DNA of 64,000 nt, from the NCBI RefSeq assembly GCF_962719845.1, contig NZ_CAUIYF010000001.1, positions 62,001-126,000 on the forward strand, given 5' to 3'. Positions 17,901 to 24,937 of the stretch are shown in pieces. Each line of letters starts with the position of its first letter. Positions within the stretch are counted from its first letter, which is position 1. The translations under genes and the position numbers were made by a program. The notes below the pieces were generated by a model that was not told where the DNA came from, made no database searches, and saw nothing but the letters and a program-made list of their open reading frames with translations. The DNA is from Neisseria uirgultaei (GTDB lineage Bacteria; Pseudomonadota; Gammaproteobacteria; Burkholderiales; Neisseriaceae).

Positions 17901-18363
17901 GCTGGGCATCACCACTGAAATCAAACTGCACAGCCCGGCATTATTGCCTGAAGACTACTGCCCCGACATTCATGAGCGTCTCGTCCTCTACAAACGCCTC
18001 GCCGTCTGCGAAACCGTGCAGCAAATCAACGCCATACACGAAGAACTGGTCGACCGCTTCGGCCTGCCCGAACAACCCGTCAAAACCCTCATCGAAAGCC
18101 ACCACCTACGGCTTGCGGCAAAAGAACTGGGCATCGATGCCATCGATGCTACAGGCGAAGCCGTAACCGTTACCTTCGGCAAACACCACTGTATCGACCC
18201 GACGGAGATTATCCTGCTGATTCAGACGGATAAAAAATACCGGCTGGCAGGGGCAGACAAATTGAGGTTTGCAGCGGAAATGGAAAACATCGAAGTCAGG
18301 ATCAATACCGTCAAAACCGTGCTAAAAACCCTGCAAAGCAAACGCCTGCCCAAGGGAAATTGA
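14953..18363 (+). CDS. mfd: Transcription-repair coupling factor Mfd
   Basis: A 1136-residue translocase that removes RNA polymerase stalled at DNA lesions and recruits UvrA. It has an N-terminal UvrB-homology module, an RNA-polymerase-interacting domain near residue 470 (GDPVVHEEHGIGRYMG), a RecG-like motor with Walker A GDVGFGKT (Lys622) and DEEH at 717-720, TATPIPRT, and a C-terminal UvrA-binding-inhibition region. Length is close to E. coli Mfd (1148). Five uptake-sequence cores occur in its first half (see findings). UvrC, its repair-pathway partner, is encoded at 61-62.8 kb. Confidence 0.97.
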   Translation: MTYPIPKPREKSRWPNLSQGSLPLALARYLPHKRLKVVLTQDAEQALRLQTAWRFFRPHDTAVFLPDWETLPYERFSPHQDLVSERLSALWQIKSGAADVLFVPVATAMQKLPPVPFLAGRTFWLKTGQTLDIGRLKSDLVDAGYNHVSHVVAAGEFAVRGGIVDLFPMGSEMPYRIDLFDDEIDSIKTFDTETQRTISPVSEIRLLPAHEFPTDSEAQKIFRSRFREEVDGNPNDAAVYKAVSNGHFGAGVEYYLPLFFENELETLFDYIGEDALFVSLGDVHAEANRFWSDVKSRYAMAQGDETYPPLLPQHLYLSADVFAGRLKNYGQVLPDVSGKEHTLPDLAVNRQSDEPLQALKDFQTAFEGRILLCAESLGRRETMLGFLQQNGLKAKPVSDWQGFLSAHEPLMITVAPLAYGFKLEDQNIAVITESDLYQYVARSRKHHRKKHAAVSDGLLRDLAEISIGDPVVHEEHGIGRYMGLVTMDLGGETNEMMLLEYAGEAQLYVPVSQLHLISRYSGQAHENVALHKLGSGAWNKAKRKAAEKARDTAAELLNLYARRAAQSGHKFEINELDYQAFADGFGYEETEDQAAAIAAVIKDLTQAKPMDRLVCGDVGFGKTEVALRAAFVAVMGGKQVAVLAPTTLLVEQHAQNFADRFADFPVKVAGLSRFNNSKATKAALEGMADGTVDIVIGTHKLVQDDIKFKNLGLVIIDEEHRFGVRQKEQLKRLRANVDILTMTATPIPRTLSMALEGLRDFSLITTAPSRRLAVKTFVKPFSEGSVREAVLRELKRGGQVFFLHNEVDTIENMRERLETLLPEARICVAHGQLRERELEQVMRDFLQQRFNVLLCSTIIETGIDIPNANTIIINRADKFGLAQLHQLRGRVGRSHHQAYAYLLTPEYITKDAEKRLDAIAAADELGAGFTLAMQDLEIRGAGEILGEGQSGEMIQVGFTLYTEMLKQAVRDLKKGRQPDLDAPLGITTEIKLHSPALLPEDYCPDIHERLVLYKRLAVCETVQQINAIHEELVDRFGLPEQPVKTLIESHHLRLAAKELGIDAIDATGEAVTVTFGKHHCIDPTEIILLIQTDKKYRLAGADKLRFAAEMENIEVRINTVKTVLKTLQSKRLPKGN

Positions 18364-18370
18364 TGTAACG

Positions 18371-18402
18371 ATGCCGTCTGAAGAACACCGTTCAGACGGC
18401 AT
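18371..18402 (+). terminator. Inverted DUS pair after mfd
   Basis: ATGCCGTCTGAA at 18371-18382 and TTCAGACGGCAT at 18391-18402 enclose an 8-base loop. It starts 7 bases after the mfd stop codon. Confidence 0.7.
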
Positions 18403-18436
18403 ACAATCCCTCCAATCCTCACCAAAAGGAACAATC

Positions 18437-18892
18437 ATGTCGATTTTTCACCCCTATTTCCGACAACTGTCCACCGAAGGTTTTGACGGAGAAGAAGATG
18501 TCCTCTGGGAAGACGAGCTGACCGTCAAAGGCAATCTTGTCGAGGTATCCCTGTGGGCAGAAAATGAAAACCGCCTGCCAACCAAAACATTGGATGCATT
18601 TGCCGCCTTCCTATCCGAATTGGAAAAAGCCGACAATACTGCACGCGCCGCACTGACGGAATATCTGAAACGGGACAGCCGCTATATCGACTTTCACACC
18701 GAAGATACCCAAACAAGCCTTGATGCGGCAAAGTTTGTCCGATCCATGCAGTTGACCTATATCAGCCTATGGGCAGAAAGTCCGGCTTTTGCCGTTATGG
18801 ATTATATGCCCGCCAATATGGAAAGCGACGAAATCCTTGCCGTCAAACTGCATCTGGACGGCAGCATTTTCTCAATCGATTGGGAGAGTTGA
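18437..18892 (+). CDS. Small acidic DUF2004-like protein
   Basis: A 151-residue, strongly acidic cytosolic protein with no signal peptide. Its pattern (an N-terminal HPYFRQL, two repeats of LWAE, and a C-terminal KLHLDGSIFSIDWE) resembles the DUF2004 family, some members of which are suspected immunity-type proteins. ATG 18437 is chosen because AAAAGGA lies six bases upstream; the longer frame begins inside the DUS hairpin. Function is unknown. Confidence 0.7.
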   Translation: MSIFHPYFRQLSTEGFDGEEDVLWEDELTVKGNLVEVSLWAENENRLPTKTLDAFAAFLSELEKADNTARAALTEYLKRDSRYIDFHTEDTQTSLDAAKFVRSMQLTYISLWAESPAFAVMDYMPANMESDEILAVKLHLDGSIFSIDWES

Positions 18893-18919
18893 GCCGAATT
18901 GCCAATCGGCAAAAATGAA

Positions 18920-19015
18920 ATGCCGTCTGAAAACAGCTTCCCTGCCCGAAGCCTTGCCATTATGAATTTGAAAGAAACTCCACTATAATACGGCATTCAG
19001 ATTTTCAGACGGCAT
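18920..19015. repeat. Inverted DUS pair ahead of panD
   Basis: ATGCCGTCTGAA at 18920-18931 and TTCAGACGGCAT at 19004-19015 flank a 72-base AT-rich spacer, too wide for an efficient terminator. The spacer contains CCACTATAATA at 18980-18990, which could be a -10 region or a relic Correia end. Confidence 0.5.
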
Positions 19016-19053
19016 CACGCCCGTCAGACCGCACACAAACCCAAAGGAAATAC

Positions 19054-19437
19054 ATGTTCCGTACTATGCTTGGCGGAAAAATCCACCGCGCCACCGTAAC
19101 CGAAGCCGATTTGAACTACGTCGGCAGCATTACCGTCGATCAAGACCTGTTAGACGCGGCAGGCATCTACCCCAACGAAAAAGTCGCCATCGTCAACAAC
19201 AACAACGGCGAACGTTTTGAAACCTATACCATTTCAGGCAAACGCGGCAGCGGCGTGGTCTGCCTGAACGGGGCGGCGGCAAGGCTGGTGCAGAAAGGCG
19301 ATATCGTCATCATCATGTCTTACGTCCAACTCTCCGAACCCGAAATCGCCGCGCATAAACCCAAAGTCGTCTTAGTGGACAGAAACAACAAAATCCGCGA
19401 CATCATCTCCTATGAGCCGCCGCACACCGTGCTGTAA
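19054..19437 (+). CDS. panD: Aspartate 1-decarboxylase proenzyme
   Basis: A 127-residue pyruvoyl enzyme that makes beta-alanine for pantothenate and CoA. The self-cleavage site is visible as YVGS, cutting between Gly24 and Ser25, whose serine becomes the pyruvoyl group. Tyr58-type and Lys9 active-site neighbours are in the expected segments (GGKIHRATVT). ATG 19054 follows AAAGGAA. kdsA begins 21 bases after the stop, so the two are probably co-transcribed. Confidence 0.95.
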   Translation: MFRTMLGGKIHRATVTEADLNYVGSITVDQDLLDAAGIYPNEKVAIVNNNNGERFETYTISGKRGSGVVCLNGAAARLVQKGDIVIIMSYVQLSEPEIAAHKPKVVLVDRNNKIRDIISYEPPHTVL

Positions 19438-19458
19438 CCCTGAAAACGGACATTGACC

Positions 19459-20301
19459 ATGGATATTAAAATCAACGGCATTACCGTCGGTAACGATGCT
19501 CCTTTCGTACTGTTTGGCGGCATCAACGTTTTGGAAGGCTTGGATTCCACCCTCCAAACCTGCGCGCATTACGTCGAAGTTACCCTCAAACTGGGCATCC
19601 CCTATATCTTTAAAGCCTCTTTCGACAAGGCAAACCGTTCCTCCATCCACTCTTATCGCGGCGTAGGTCTGGAAGAAGGCTTAAAGATTTTTGAAAAAGT
19701 CAAAGCAGAGTTCGGCATCCCCGTCATTACCGACGTACACGAACCCCATCAGTGCCAACCCGTCGCCGAAGTGTGCGATGTCATCCAGCTTCCCGCATTC
19801 CTTGCGCGGCAGACCGATTTAGTGGTTGCCATGGCAAAAACCGGCAAGGTCGTCAACATCAAAAAACCGCAGTTCCTCAGCCCTTCGCAAATGAAAAACA
19901 TCGTGGAAAAATTCCGCGAAGCCGGCAACGGACAAATAATCCTGTGCGAACGCGGCAGCAGCTTCGGCTACGACAACCTCGTTGTCGATATGCTCGGCTT
20001 CGGCGTGATGAAACAAACCTGCGATAATCTGCCGGTCATCTTTGACGTTACCCATTCCCTGCAAACCCGCGATGCCGGTTCTGCCGCATCCGGCGGCCGT
20101 CGCGCACAGGCTTTGGATTTGGCACTTGCAGGCATGGCAACCCGCCTTGCCGGCCTGTTTCTCGAATCGCACCCCGATCCGAAACTGGCGAAATGCGACG
20201 GCCCCAGCGCGCTGCCGCTGCACCTTTTAGAAGATTTTTTAATCCGCATCAAAGCATTGGACGATTTAATCAAATCACAACCGATTTTAACAATCGAATA
20301 A
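19459..20301 (+). CDS. kdsA: 3-deoxy-D-manno-octulosonate 8-phosphate (KDO8P) synthase
   Basis: A 280-residue cytosolic enzyme that condenses arabinose-5-phosphate with PEP for the KDO of lipooligosaccharide. Family motifs are FKASFDKANR, KPQFLSPSQM and ERGSSFGYDNLVVDM. The conserved Asn in KKP replaced by no cysteine suggests the metal-independent class, as in E. coli. ATG 19459 is preferred to an in-frame TTG six bases earlier. It continues the panD transcript, and the following membrane protein gene starts 15 bases after its stop. Confidence 0.95.
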   Translation: MDIKINGITVGNDAPFVLFGGINVLEGLDSTLQTCAHYVEVTLKLGIPYIFKASFDKANRSSIHSYRGVGLEEGLKIFEKVKAEFGIPVITDVHEPHQCQPVAEVCDVIQLPAFLARQTDLVVAMAKTGKVVNIKKPQFLSPSQMKNIVEKFREAGNGQIILCERGSSFGYDNLVVDMLGFGVMKQTCDNLPVIFDVTHSLQTRDAGSAASGGRRAQALDLALAGMATRLAGLFLESHPDPKLAKCDGPSALPLHLLEDFLIRIKALDDLIKSQPILTIE

Positions 20302-20315
20302 CACGGTTTCGCCTT

Positions 20316-20756
20316 ATGATGCAGACTTTCCGAAAAATCAGCCTGTATGCCGCAACCTTGTGGCTCGGTATGCAGATTATGACGGGTTATATCGCCGCAC
20401 CGGTGCTGTTCAAAATGTTGCCCAAAATGCAGGCGGGCGAAATTGCCGGCGTATTGTTCGACATCCTCTCTTTGAGCGGGCTTGCCGTTTGGGGCGCGGT
20501 ACTGGCTGCCGCCTTTACCGCCCTAACCCGGCGGCAAACCGCCCTGCTGCTTTTTTTATTGTCCGCCCTTGCCGCCAACCAATTTTTGGTTACCCCCGTT
20601 ATCGAGGCGTTGAAATACGGGCATGAAAATTGGCTGTTGTCGGTTGCAGGCGGATCTTTCGGAATGTGGCACGGCATTTCCAGCATGATTTTCATGGCAG
20701 CCGCCCTACTTTCAGCAGTTTTAAGTTGGCGGCTTTCCGGCAAAAAGGCCGTCTGA
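20316..20756 (+). CDS. DUF4149-like four-helix membrane protein
   Basis: A 146-residue inner-membrane protein with about four transmembrane helices. The N-terminal phrase LWLGMQIMTGYIAAPVLF resembles the DUF4149 family (LWxGxxxxxGYxxAPxLF). Function is unknown. Start ATG 20316 (or the adjacent ATG 20319) is chosen because the homology begins there. It follows kdsA closely, suggesting an operon. An uptake core (GCCGTCTGAA) overlaps its stop codon at 20748-20757. Confidence 0.72.
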   Translation: MMQTFRKISLYAATLWLGMQIMTGYIAAPVLFKMLPKMQAGEIAGVLFDILSLSGLAVWGAVLAAAFTALTRRQTALLLFLLSALAANQFLVTPVIEALKYGHENWLLSVAGGSFGMWHGISSMIFMAAALLSAVLSWRLSGKKAV

Positions 20757-20802
20757 AGCCCTCCCATTTTTTACCTCTCTTCACTTCACTTGGAGAACAT
20801 TC

Positions 20803-22089
20803 ATGAGCGCAATCGTTGATATTTTCGCCCGCGAAATTTTGGACTCACGCGGCAACCCCACAGTCGAGTGTGATGTATTGCTCGAATCCGGCGTAATGGG
20901 ACGCGCAGCCGTACCGAGCGGCGCGTCCACCGGTCAAAAAGAAGCTTTGGAACTGCGCGACGGCGACAAATCCCGCTATTCCGGCAAGGGCGTATTGAAG
21001 GCGGTTGAACACGTCAACAACCAAATCGCCCAAGCCCTCATCGGTATCGATGCCAACGAGCAATCTTATATCGATCAAATTATGATTGAATTGGACGGTA
21101 CTGAAAACAAAGGCAACTTGGGTGCCAACGCGACTTTGGCAGTTTCTATGGCTGTTGCCCGCGCAGCCGCTGAAGATGCAGGCCTGCCCCTGTACCGTTA
21201 CTTGGGCGGCGCAGGTCCGATGTCCCTGCCCGTACCGATGATGAACGTCATCAACGGCGGCGAACACGCCAACAACAGCCTGAACATCCAAGAATTTATG
21301 ATTATGCCCGTCGGCGCAAAATCTTTCTGCGAAGCGTTGCGCTGCGGTGCGGAAATCTTCCACGCTTTGAAAAAACTGTGCGACAGCAAAGGCTTCCCGA
21401 CTACAGTCGGCGACGAAGGCGGTTTCGCCCCCAACCTGAACAGCCACAAAGAAGCCCTGCAACTGATGGTCGAAGCGACTGAAGCCGCCGGCTACAAAGC
21501 AGGCGAAGACGTATTGTTCGCCCTGGACTGCGCATCCAGCGAATTCTACAAAGACGGCAAATACCACTTGGAAGCCGAAGGCCGCTCCTACACCAACGCG
21601 GAATTTGCCGAATACTTGGAAGGCTTGGTTAACGAGTTCCCCATCATTTCCATCGAAGACGGTATGGACGAAAACGACTGGGAAGGCTGGAAACTGCTGA
21701 CCGAAAAATTGGGCAAAAAAGTTCAATTGGTCGGCGACGACTTGTTCGTAACCAATCCGAAAATCCTTGCCGAAGGCATCGAAAAAGGCGTGGCAAACGC
21801 ACTATTGGTCAAAGTCAACCAAATCGGTACTTTGAGCGAAACCCTGAAAGCCGTCGATTTGGCAAAACGCAACCGCTACGCCAGCGTAATGAGCCACCGC
21901 TCCGGCGAAACCGAAGACAGCACCATTGCCGACTTAGCAGTCGCCACCAACTGTATGCAGATCAAAACCGGTTCTTTGAGCCGTTCCGACCGCATGGCGA
22001 AATACAACCAACTGCTGCGTATCGAGGAAGAATTGGCAGAAGCCGCCTACTACCCCGGCAAAGCCGCATTCTACCAACTGGGCAAATAA
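20803..22089 (+). CDS. eno: Enolase
   Basis: A 428-residue glycolytic enzyme that interconverts 2-phosphoglycerate and PEP; it also acts in the RNA degradosome in some bacteria. Signature segments are ILDSRGNPTVE, PSGASTGQKEALELRD, and the active-site block LLVKVNQIGTLSETL and SHRSGETEDSTIADLAV. TTGGAGAAC is a strong ribosome-binding site before ATG 20803. The ftsB-like gene follows after 14 bases, the same order as in many proteobacteria. Confidence 0.98.
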   Translation: MSAIVDIFAREILDSRGNPTVECDVLLESGVMGRAAVPSGASTGQKEALELRDGDKSRYSGKGVLKAVEHVNNQIAQALIGIDANEQSYIDQIMIELDGTENKGNLGANATLAVSMAVARAAAEDAGLPLYRYLGGAGPMSLPVPMMNVINGGEHANNSLNIQEFMIMPVGAKSFCEALRCGAEIFHALKKLCDSKGFPTTVGDEGGFAPNLNSHKEALQLMVEATEAAGYKAGEDVLFALDCASSEFYKDGKYHLEAEGRSYTNAEFAEYLEGLVNEFPIISIEDGMDENDWEGWKLLTEKLGKKVQLVGDDLFVTNPKILAEGIEKGVANALLVKVNQIGTLSETLKAVDLAKRNRYASVMSHRSGETEDSTIADLAVATNCMQIKTGSLSRSDRMAKYNQLLRIEEELAEAAYYPGKAAFYQLGK

Positions 22090-22103
22090 GAAAAGGTTAA
22101 GGT

Positions 22104-22382
22104 ATGAAGTGGGTAACTGTCGTTTTATCCTTCGCACTTGTCTGTTGCCAATACAGCCTGTGGTTCAGCAAAGGCAGCATCGGACGCAACAGCAGTCTGA
22201 GAGAACAGATTGCCGTTCAAGAAGAAAAAAACCAGACGCTCGCCCTACGCAATCATTCCCTTGCCGCCGAAGTCTATGATTTGGAAAACGGTCAAGAAGC
22301 CATTTCGGAAATCGCCCGGGTAGAACTGGGTTATATCCAAGACGGCGAAACCTTTTACCGACTCATCAGGCATAACCGGTAA
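22104..22382 (+). CDS. ftsB: Cell division protein FtsB (DivIC/FtsL-like)
   Basis: A 92-residue bitopic protein with one N-terminal membrane helix (residues 3-18) followed by a periplasmic leucine-zipper-like coiled coil (LREQIAVQEEKNQTLALRN) and the family tail EIARVELGYIQDGETFYRL. FtsB joins FtsQ and FtsL in the divisome. The position directly after eno is conserved and supports the call. A strong terminator follows the stop codon. Confidence 0.9.
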   Translation: MKWVTVVLSFALVCCQYSLWFSKGSIGRNSSLREQIAVQEEKNQTLALRNHSLAAEVYDLENGQEAISEIARVELGYIQDGETFYRLIRHNR

Positions 22383-22390
22383 TACCGTCA

Positions 22391-22425
22391 AAAAGCCGTC
22401 CGAACCAATGTTCGGACGGCTTTTA
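22391..22425. terminator. Intrinsic terminator after ftsB
   Basis: AAAAGCCGTCCGAAC and GTTCGGACGGCTTTT form a 15-base stem with a short loop and flanking A and T runs. The arms resemble a degenerate uptake sequence (GTCC for GTCT). It can serve ftsB on plus and the ferredoxin gene on minus. Confidence 0.85.
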
Positions 22426-22713
22426 TTTCAACAAACGGTCAGACAGCACCTCATCCTCCCCCGCCAAACCGCAATCCAGCCTGACATCCCCCTCGACACA
22501 ACAGCAGCACGGCAGTATCTCGTCCCGCCCCAAAAAAGCCAAAGGCGGCTCCCGATAAGTAACGCTTCCCTCCAAAATCTTTACCCGGCACGATCCGCAA
22601 TATCCGCTTCGACACTGATATTCCACCATATGTCCCGTCCGTTCCAAGCCTTCCAACAGGGTCTCACCCTCCAAGAGCTCAAAAAGACCCTTATTCGTAC
22701 CAATGTGCGCCAT
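22423..22713 (-). CDS. 2Fe-2S ferredoxin, YfaE-like
   Basis: A 96-residue plant-type ferredoxin. Cluster ligands are visible as CRSGYCGSC (Cx4Cx2C) with the fourth cysteine downstream in a Cys-rich LPCCCC segment. In enterobacteria a ferredoxin of this type (YfaE) next to nrdAB reduces and repairs the diferric-tyrosyl cofactor of NrdB, and this gene lies just downstream of nrdB. ATG 22713 is listed; an in-frame TTG at 22719 would add two residues. A CREE and a DUS hairpin separate it from nrdB, so it may have its own promoter. Confidence 0.85.
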   Translation of the reverse strand: MAHIGTNKGLFELLEGETLLEGLERTGHMVEYQCRSGYCGSCRVKILEGSVTYREPPLAFLGRDEILPCCCCVEGDVRLDCGLAGEDEVLSDRLLK

Positions 22714-22730
22714 TTCCAACCAATCAAAAA

Positions 22731-22837
22731 TATAGTGGATTAAATTTAAACCAGTACGGCGTTGCCTCGCCTTGCCGTACTATCTGTACTGTCTGCGGCT
22801 TCGTCGCCTTGTCCTGATTTAAATTTAATCCACTATA
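22731..22837. repeat. Correia repeat enclosed element (CREE/NEMIS), short 107-bp form
   Basis: The element begins TATAGTGGATTAAATTTAAA and ends with its inverted copy finishing ATCCACTATA, giving terminal inverted repeats of about 20 bases that end in the expected TA duplication. The interior (AGTACGGCGTTGCCTCGCC ... GTCTGCGGCTTCGTCGCC) matches the known neisserial element, and the length fits the internally deleted class of about 104-108 bp. Such elements form long hairpins, can be RNase III targets and can carry promoters. Confidence 0.95.
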
Positions 22838-22888
22838 AAAGGAACAATAACCGATCCTACCCGCTGTTTTTCCCATCATACAACATAC

Positions 22889-22930
22889 AAATGCCGTCTG
22901 AAACATCCGGCTTCAGACGGCATTTTTTCA
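22889..22930. terminator. DUS hairpin between CREE and nrdB
   Basis: ATGCCGTCTGAA at 22891-22902 and TTCAGACGGCAT at 22912-22923 form the stem. T6 follows on the plus strand. It lies 17 bases after the nrdB stop (minus strand). Confidence 0.65.
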
Positions 22931-22939
22931 AAAAAACGT

Positions 22940-24073
22940 TTACAACTCAAAATCTCCCAAATCATCCGTATTCACTTCAGAATCAATCTGACCGATCAAG
23001 TAAGAAGATATTTCCACTTCCTGCGGCGCGACCTGTACGTTGTCGGACGACAGCCACGCATTAATCCACGGAATCGGGTTTTGATTTGCGCCTTCAAATC
23101 CGGCCGGCAACCCCACCGCCTGCATACGCAGATTGGTAATATATTCGACGTATTGGGATAAGATTTCTTTGTTTAAACCAATCATCGAACCGTCTTTAAA
23201 CAAATATGCCGCCCATTCTTTTTCCTGTTCCGCCGCCTTTTTGAAGAGTTGGAAACATTCGTCCTGCAACTCGGCGGCAATCTCCGCCATTTCAGAATCA
23301 TCGACACCAGAACGCATCAGATTAAGCATATGCTGCGTGCCGGTCAGGTGCAGGGCTTCGTCGCGGGCAATCAGTTTAATGATTTTGGCGTTGCCTTCCA
23401 TCAACTCGCGCTCGGCAAAAGCAAACGAGCAGGCAAATGAAACGTAGAAACGGATGGCTTCCAACACGTTGACACACATCAGACAGAGATAGAGTTTTTT
23501 CTTCAACCCGCGCAAAGACACGGTAACGGGTTTGCCGCCGACATTGTGCACCCCTTCGCCCAACAGGTTGTAATACTGGGTGTATTCGATTAAGTCATCG
23601 TAATAGCAGGCGATGTCTTCGGCGCGGGCGGTAATATATTCGTTTTCGACAATATCATCAAACACGACCGACGGGTCATTCACAATATTGCGGATGATGT
23701 GGGTATAGCTGCGCGAGTGGATGGTTTCGCTGAAGCTCCACGTTTCAATCCACGTTTCCAGCTCGGGAATCGAAACCAAAGGCAGCAAGGCAACATTCGG
23801 ACTGCGCCCTTGGATGGAATCAAGCAAAGTTTGGTATTTCAGATTGCTGATGAAAATATGCTTCTCGTGTTCCGGCAGGTTGGCGTAGTCGATACGGTCG
23901 CGCGACACGTCGATTTCTTCCGGCCGCCAAAAAAACGACAGTTGTTTTTCAATCAGTTTTTCAAATACCTCGTATTTCTGCTGGTCATAACGGGCAACAT
24001 TCACCGGCTGACCAAAAAACATCGGCTCTTTCAGCGCGTCGTTTTTGGTTTTGGGAAAGGTGCTGTATGACAT
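22940..24073 (-). CDS. nrdB: Class Ia ribonucleoside-diphosphate reductase, beta subunit
   Basis: A 377-residue ferritin-like subunit that houses the diiron-tyrosyl radical. The N-terminal block (PMFFGQPVNVARYDQQKYE) and SFSETIHSRSYTHIIRN are near-identical in style to enterobacterial NrdB. Iron-ligand segments NEYITARAEDI and RDEALHL are intact. ATG 24073 aligns with the E. coli start; ATG 24094 would add seven residues, and neither has a clear ribosome-binding site. It is separated from nrdA by an unusual AT-rich 0.86-kb segment. Confidence 0.96.
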   Translation of the reverse strand: MSYSTFPKTKNDALKEPMFFGQPVNVARYDQQKYEVFEKLIEKQLSFFWRPEEIDVSRDRIDYANLPEHEKHIFISNLKYQTLLDSIQGRSPNVALLPLVSIPELETWIETWSFSETIHSRSYTHIIRNIVNDPSVVFDDIVENEYITARAEDIACYYDDLIEYTQYYNLLGEGVHNVGGKPVTVSLRGLKKKLYLCLMCVNVLEAIRFYVSFACSFAFAERELMEGNAKIIKLIARDEALHLTGTQHMLNLMRSGVDDSEMAEIAAELQDECFQLFKKAAEQEKEWAAYLFKDGSMIGLNKEILSQYVEYITNLRMQAVGLPAGFEGANQNPIPWINAWLSSDNVQVAPQEVEISSYLIGQIDSEVNTDDLGDFEL

Positions 24074-24184
24074 GACTAGGTGTTCGCAGGACATGGCTGT
24101 TTTCTCAGGTTGATTTAAATCTAAAAGTAGGATAGGCGACTTCTAGGCTATGCAAAGCATATGGGTTGTCTGAAAATTTTTATT

Positions 24185-24212
24185 TTGAGCCTTATTGCAA
24201 TCGTGGTACAAT
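24185..24212 (+). promoter_or_regulatory. Candidate plus-strand promoter in the nrdB-nrdA gap
   Basis: TTGAGC at 24185-24190, a 16-base spacer and TACAAT at 24207-24212, with TGG immediately before the -10 (extended -10 form). It points rightward, away from nrdB and opposite to the nrd genes. No recognised plus-strand gene lies downstream. Confidence 0.45.
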
Positions 24213-24218
24213 TTGTCT

Positions 24219-24349
24219 CAACAAAACGCATGAGCAGGCATGAAACCATTTCAGCGTTTGTCCGACCTTTTTAGGCTACTAGCCCAAGAGCAGTTATAAA
24301 GCGAAGCCTGTACTGACAACCCTTGCTTTTAAGTGAGGGTTGTTTCACT
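24219..24349 (+). ncRNA. Candidate small RNA or short-peptide transcript
   Basis: Starting from the promoter above, a transcript of about 130 bases would end at the hairpin ACAACCCT/AGGGTTGT (24316-24343) followed by TTTCACTTT. Within it are only tiny frames, for example an ATG at 24240 encoding 19 residues (MKPFQRLSDLFRLLAQEQL). The segment also has a direct repeat GCATGA. Assignment as RNA is inference from promoter plus hairpin. Confidence 0.3.
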
Positions 24350-24917
24350 TTGGGCGTTTGATTCTCTTATTGACCAATGTATTATGTAATAACACAAAGA
24401 AACCGACCGGTTTTCTCCTTACTTTTGTTCCGTGATTTTCTTTGTAATCCCCATCCCGTATATATGCACTATTAATGTAAATATGTACATCATGTTTTGG
24501 AGATTTGGCTCTTTGAAGTGAAAAGTAAATTTCATAATCTACTTTTTTACCGTTTTTATCCGTTACTGATATGGTCAGAAACTTATCATCAGCCGAAGTA
24601 AAATAACATTTGTTTCTACTAATTTCACGCATAATTTGCGGCAACATTTTTGAAACCTGATAACGTTCGAAACAAAAAATTCGTGTTTCTTTAGCCGTTA
24701 TATACTGCAATGCAGGTTCAATATCTGATAACGTTTCTCCCTTACGTTTATTTTCACCTCTTGTAAAACAATGTGTACTAAACTCGATAATACAGCGGTA
24801 TCGTTTTTCCGCCGTACCATCACTTTTAGCAGGTTGAATATAGTCACAAGAAAACGCAGTTAAATGCGTTAGATCATATTCAATACCTTGATAATCAAAT
24901 TTAGGAAAGGCTTTCAA
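24345..24917 (-). CDS. Unrecognised 190-residue protein in an AT-rich insertion
   Basis: This frame lies on the same strand as nrdA and nrdB, between them. It is basic, lacks a signal peptide and has a protein-like pattern: FPKFDYQGIEYDLTHL, HCFTRG, FCFERYQVSKMLPQIM, KVDYEIYFSL, INSAYIRDG, PVGFFVLLHNTL. It recalls small hypothetical proteins of phages and other mobile elements, but I do not assign a function. The only start is TTG 24917, directly after an in-frame stop, so the original start may be lost. Base composition is far more AT-rich than the nrd genes. It is probably acquired and could be decaying. Confidence 0.55.
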   Translation of the reverse strand: MKAFPKFDYQGIEYDLTHLTAFSCDYIQPAKSDGTAEKRYRCIIEFSTHCFTRGENKRKGETLSDIEPALQYITAKETRIFCFERYQVSKMLPQIMREISRNKCYFTSADDKFLTISVTDKNGKKVDYEIYFSLQRAKSPKHDVHIYINSAYIRDGDYKENHGTKVRRKPVGFFVLLHNTLVNKRIKRPK

Positions 24918-24937
24918 TTACTTCACCAAAGCCCTTA

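Noticed and set aside
18968..18989. TTGAAA with TATAAT upstream of panD
   Set aside because: The two boxes are only 10 bases apart, too close for sigma-70.
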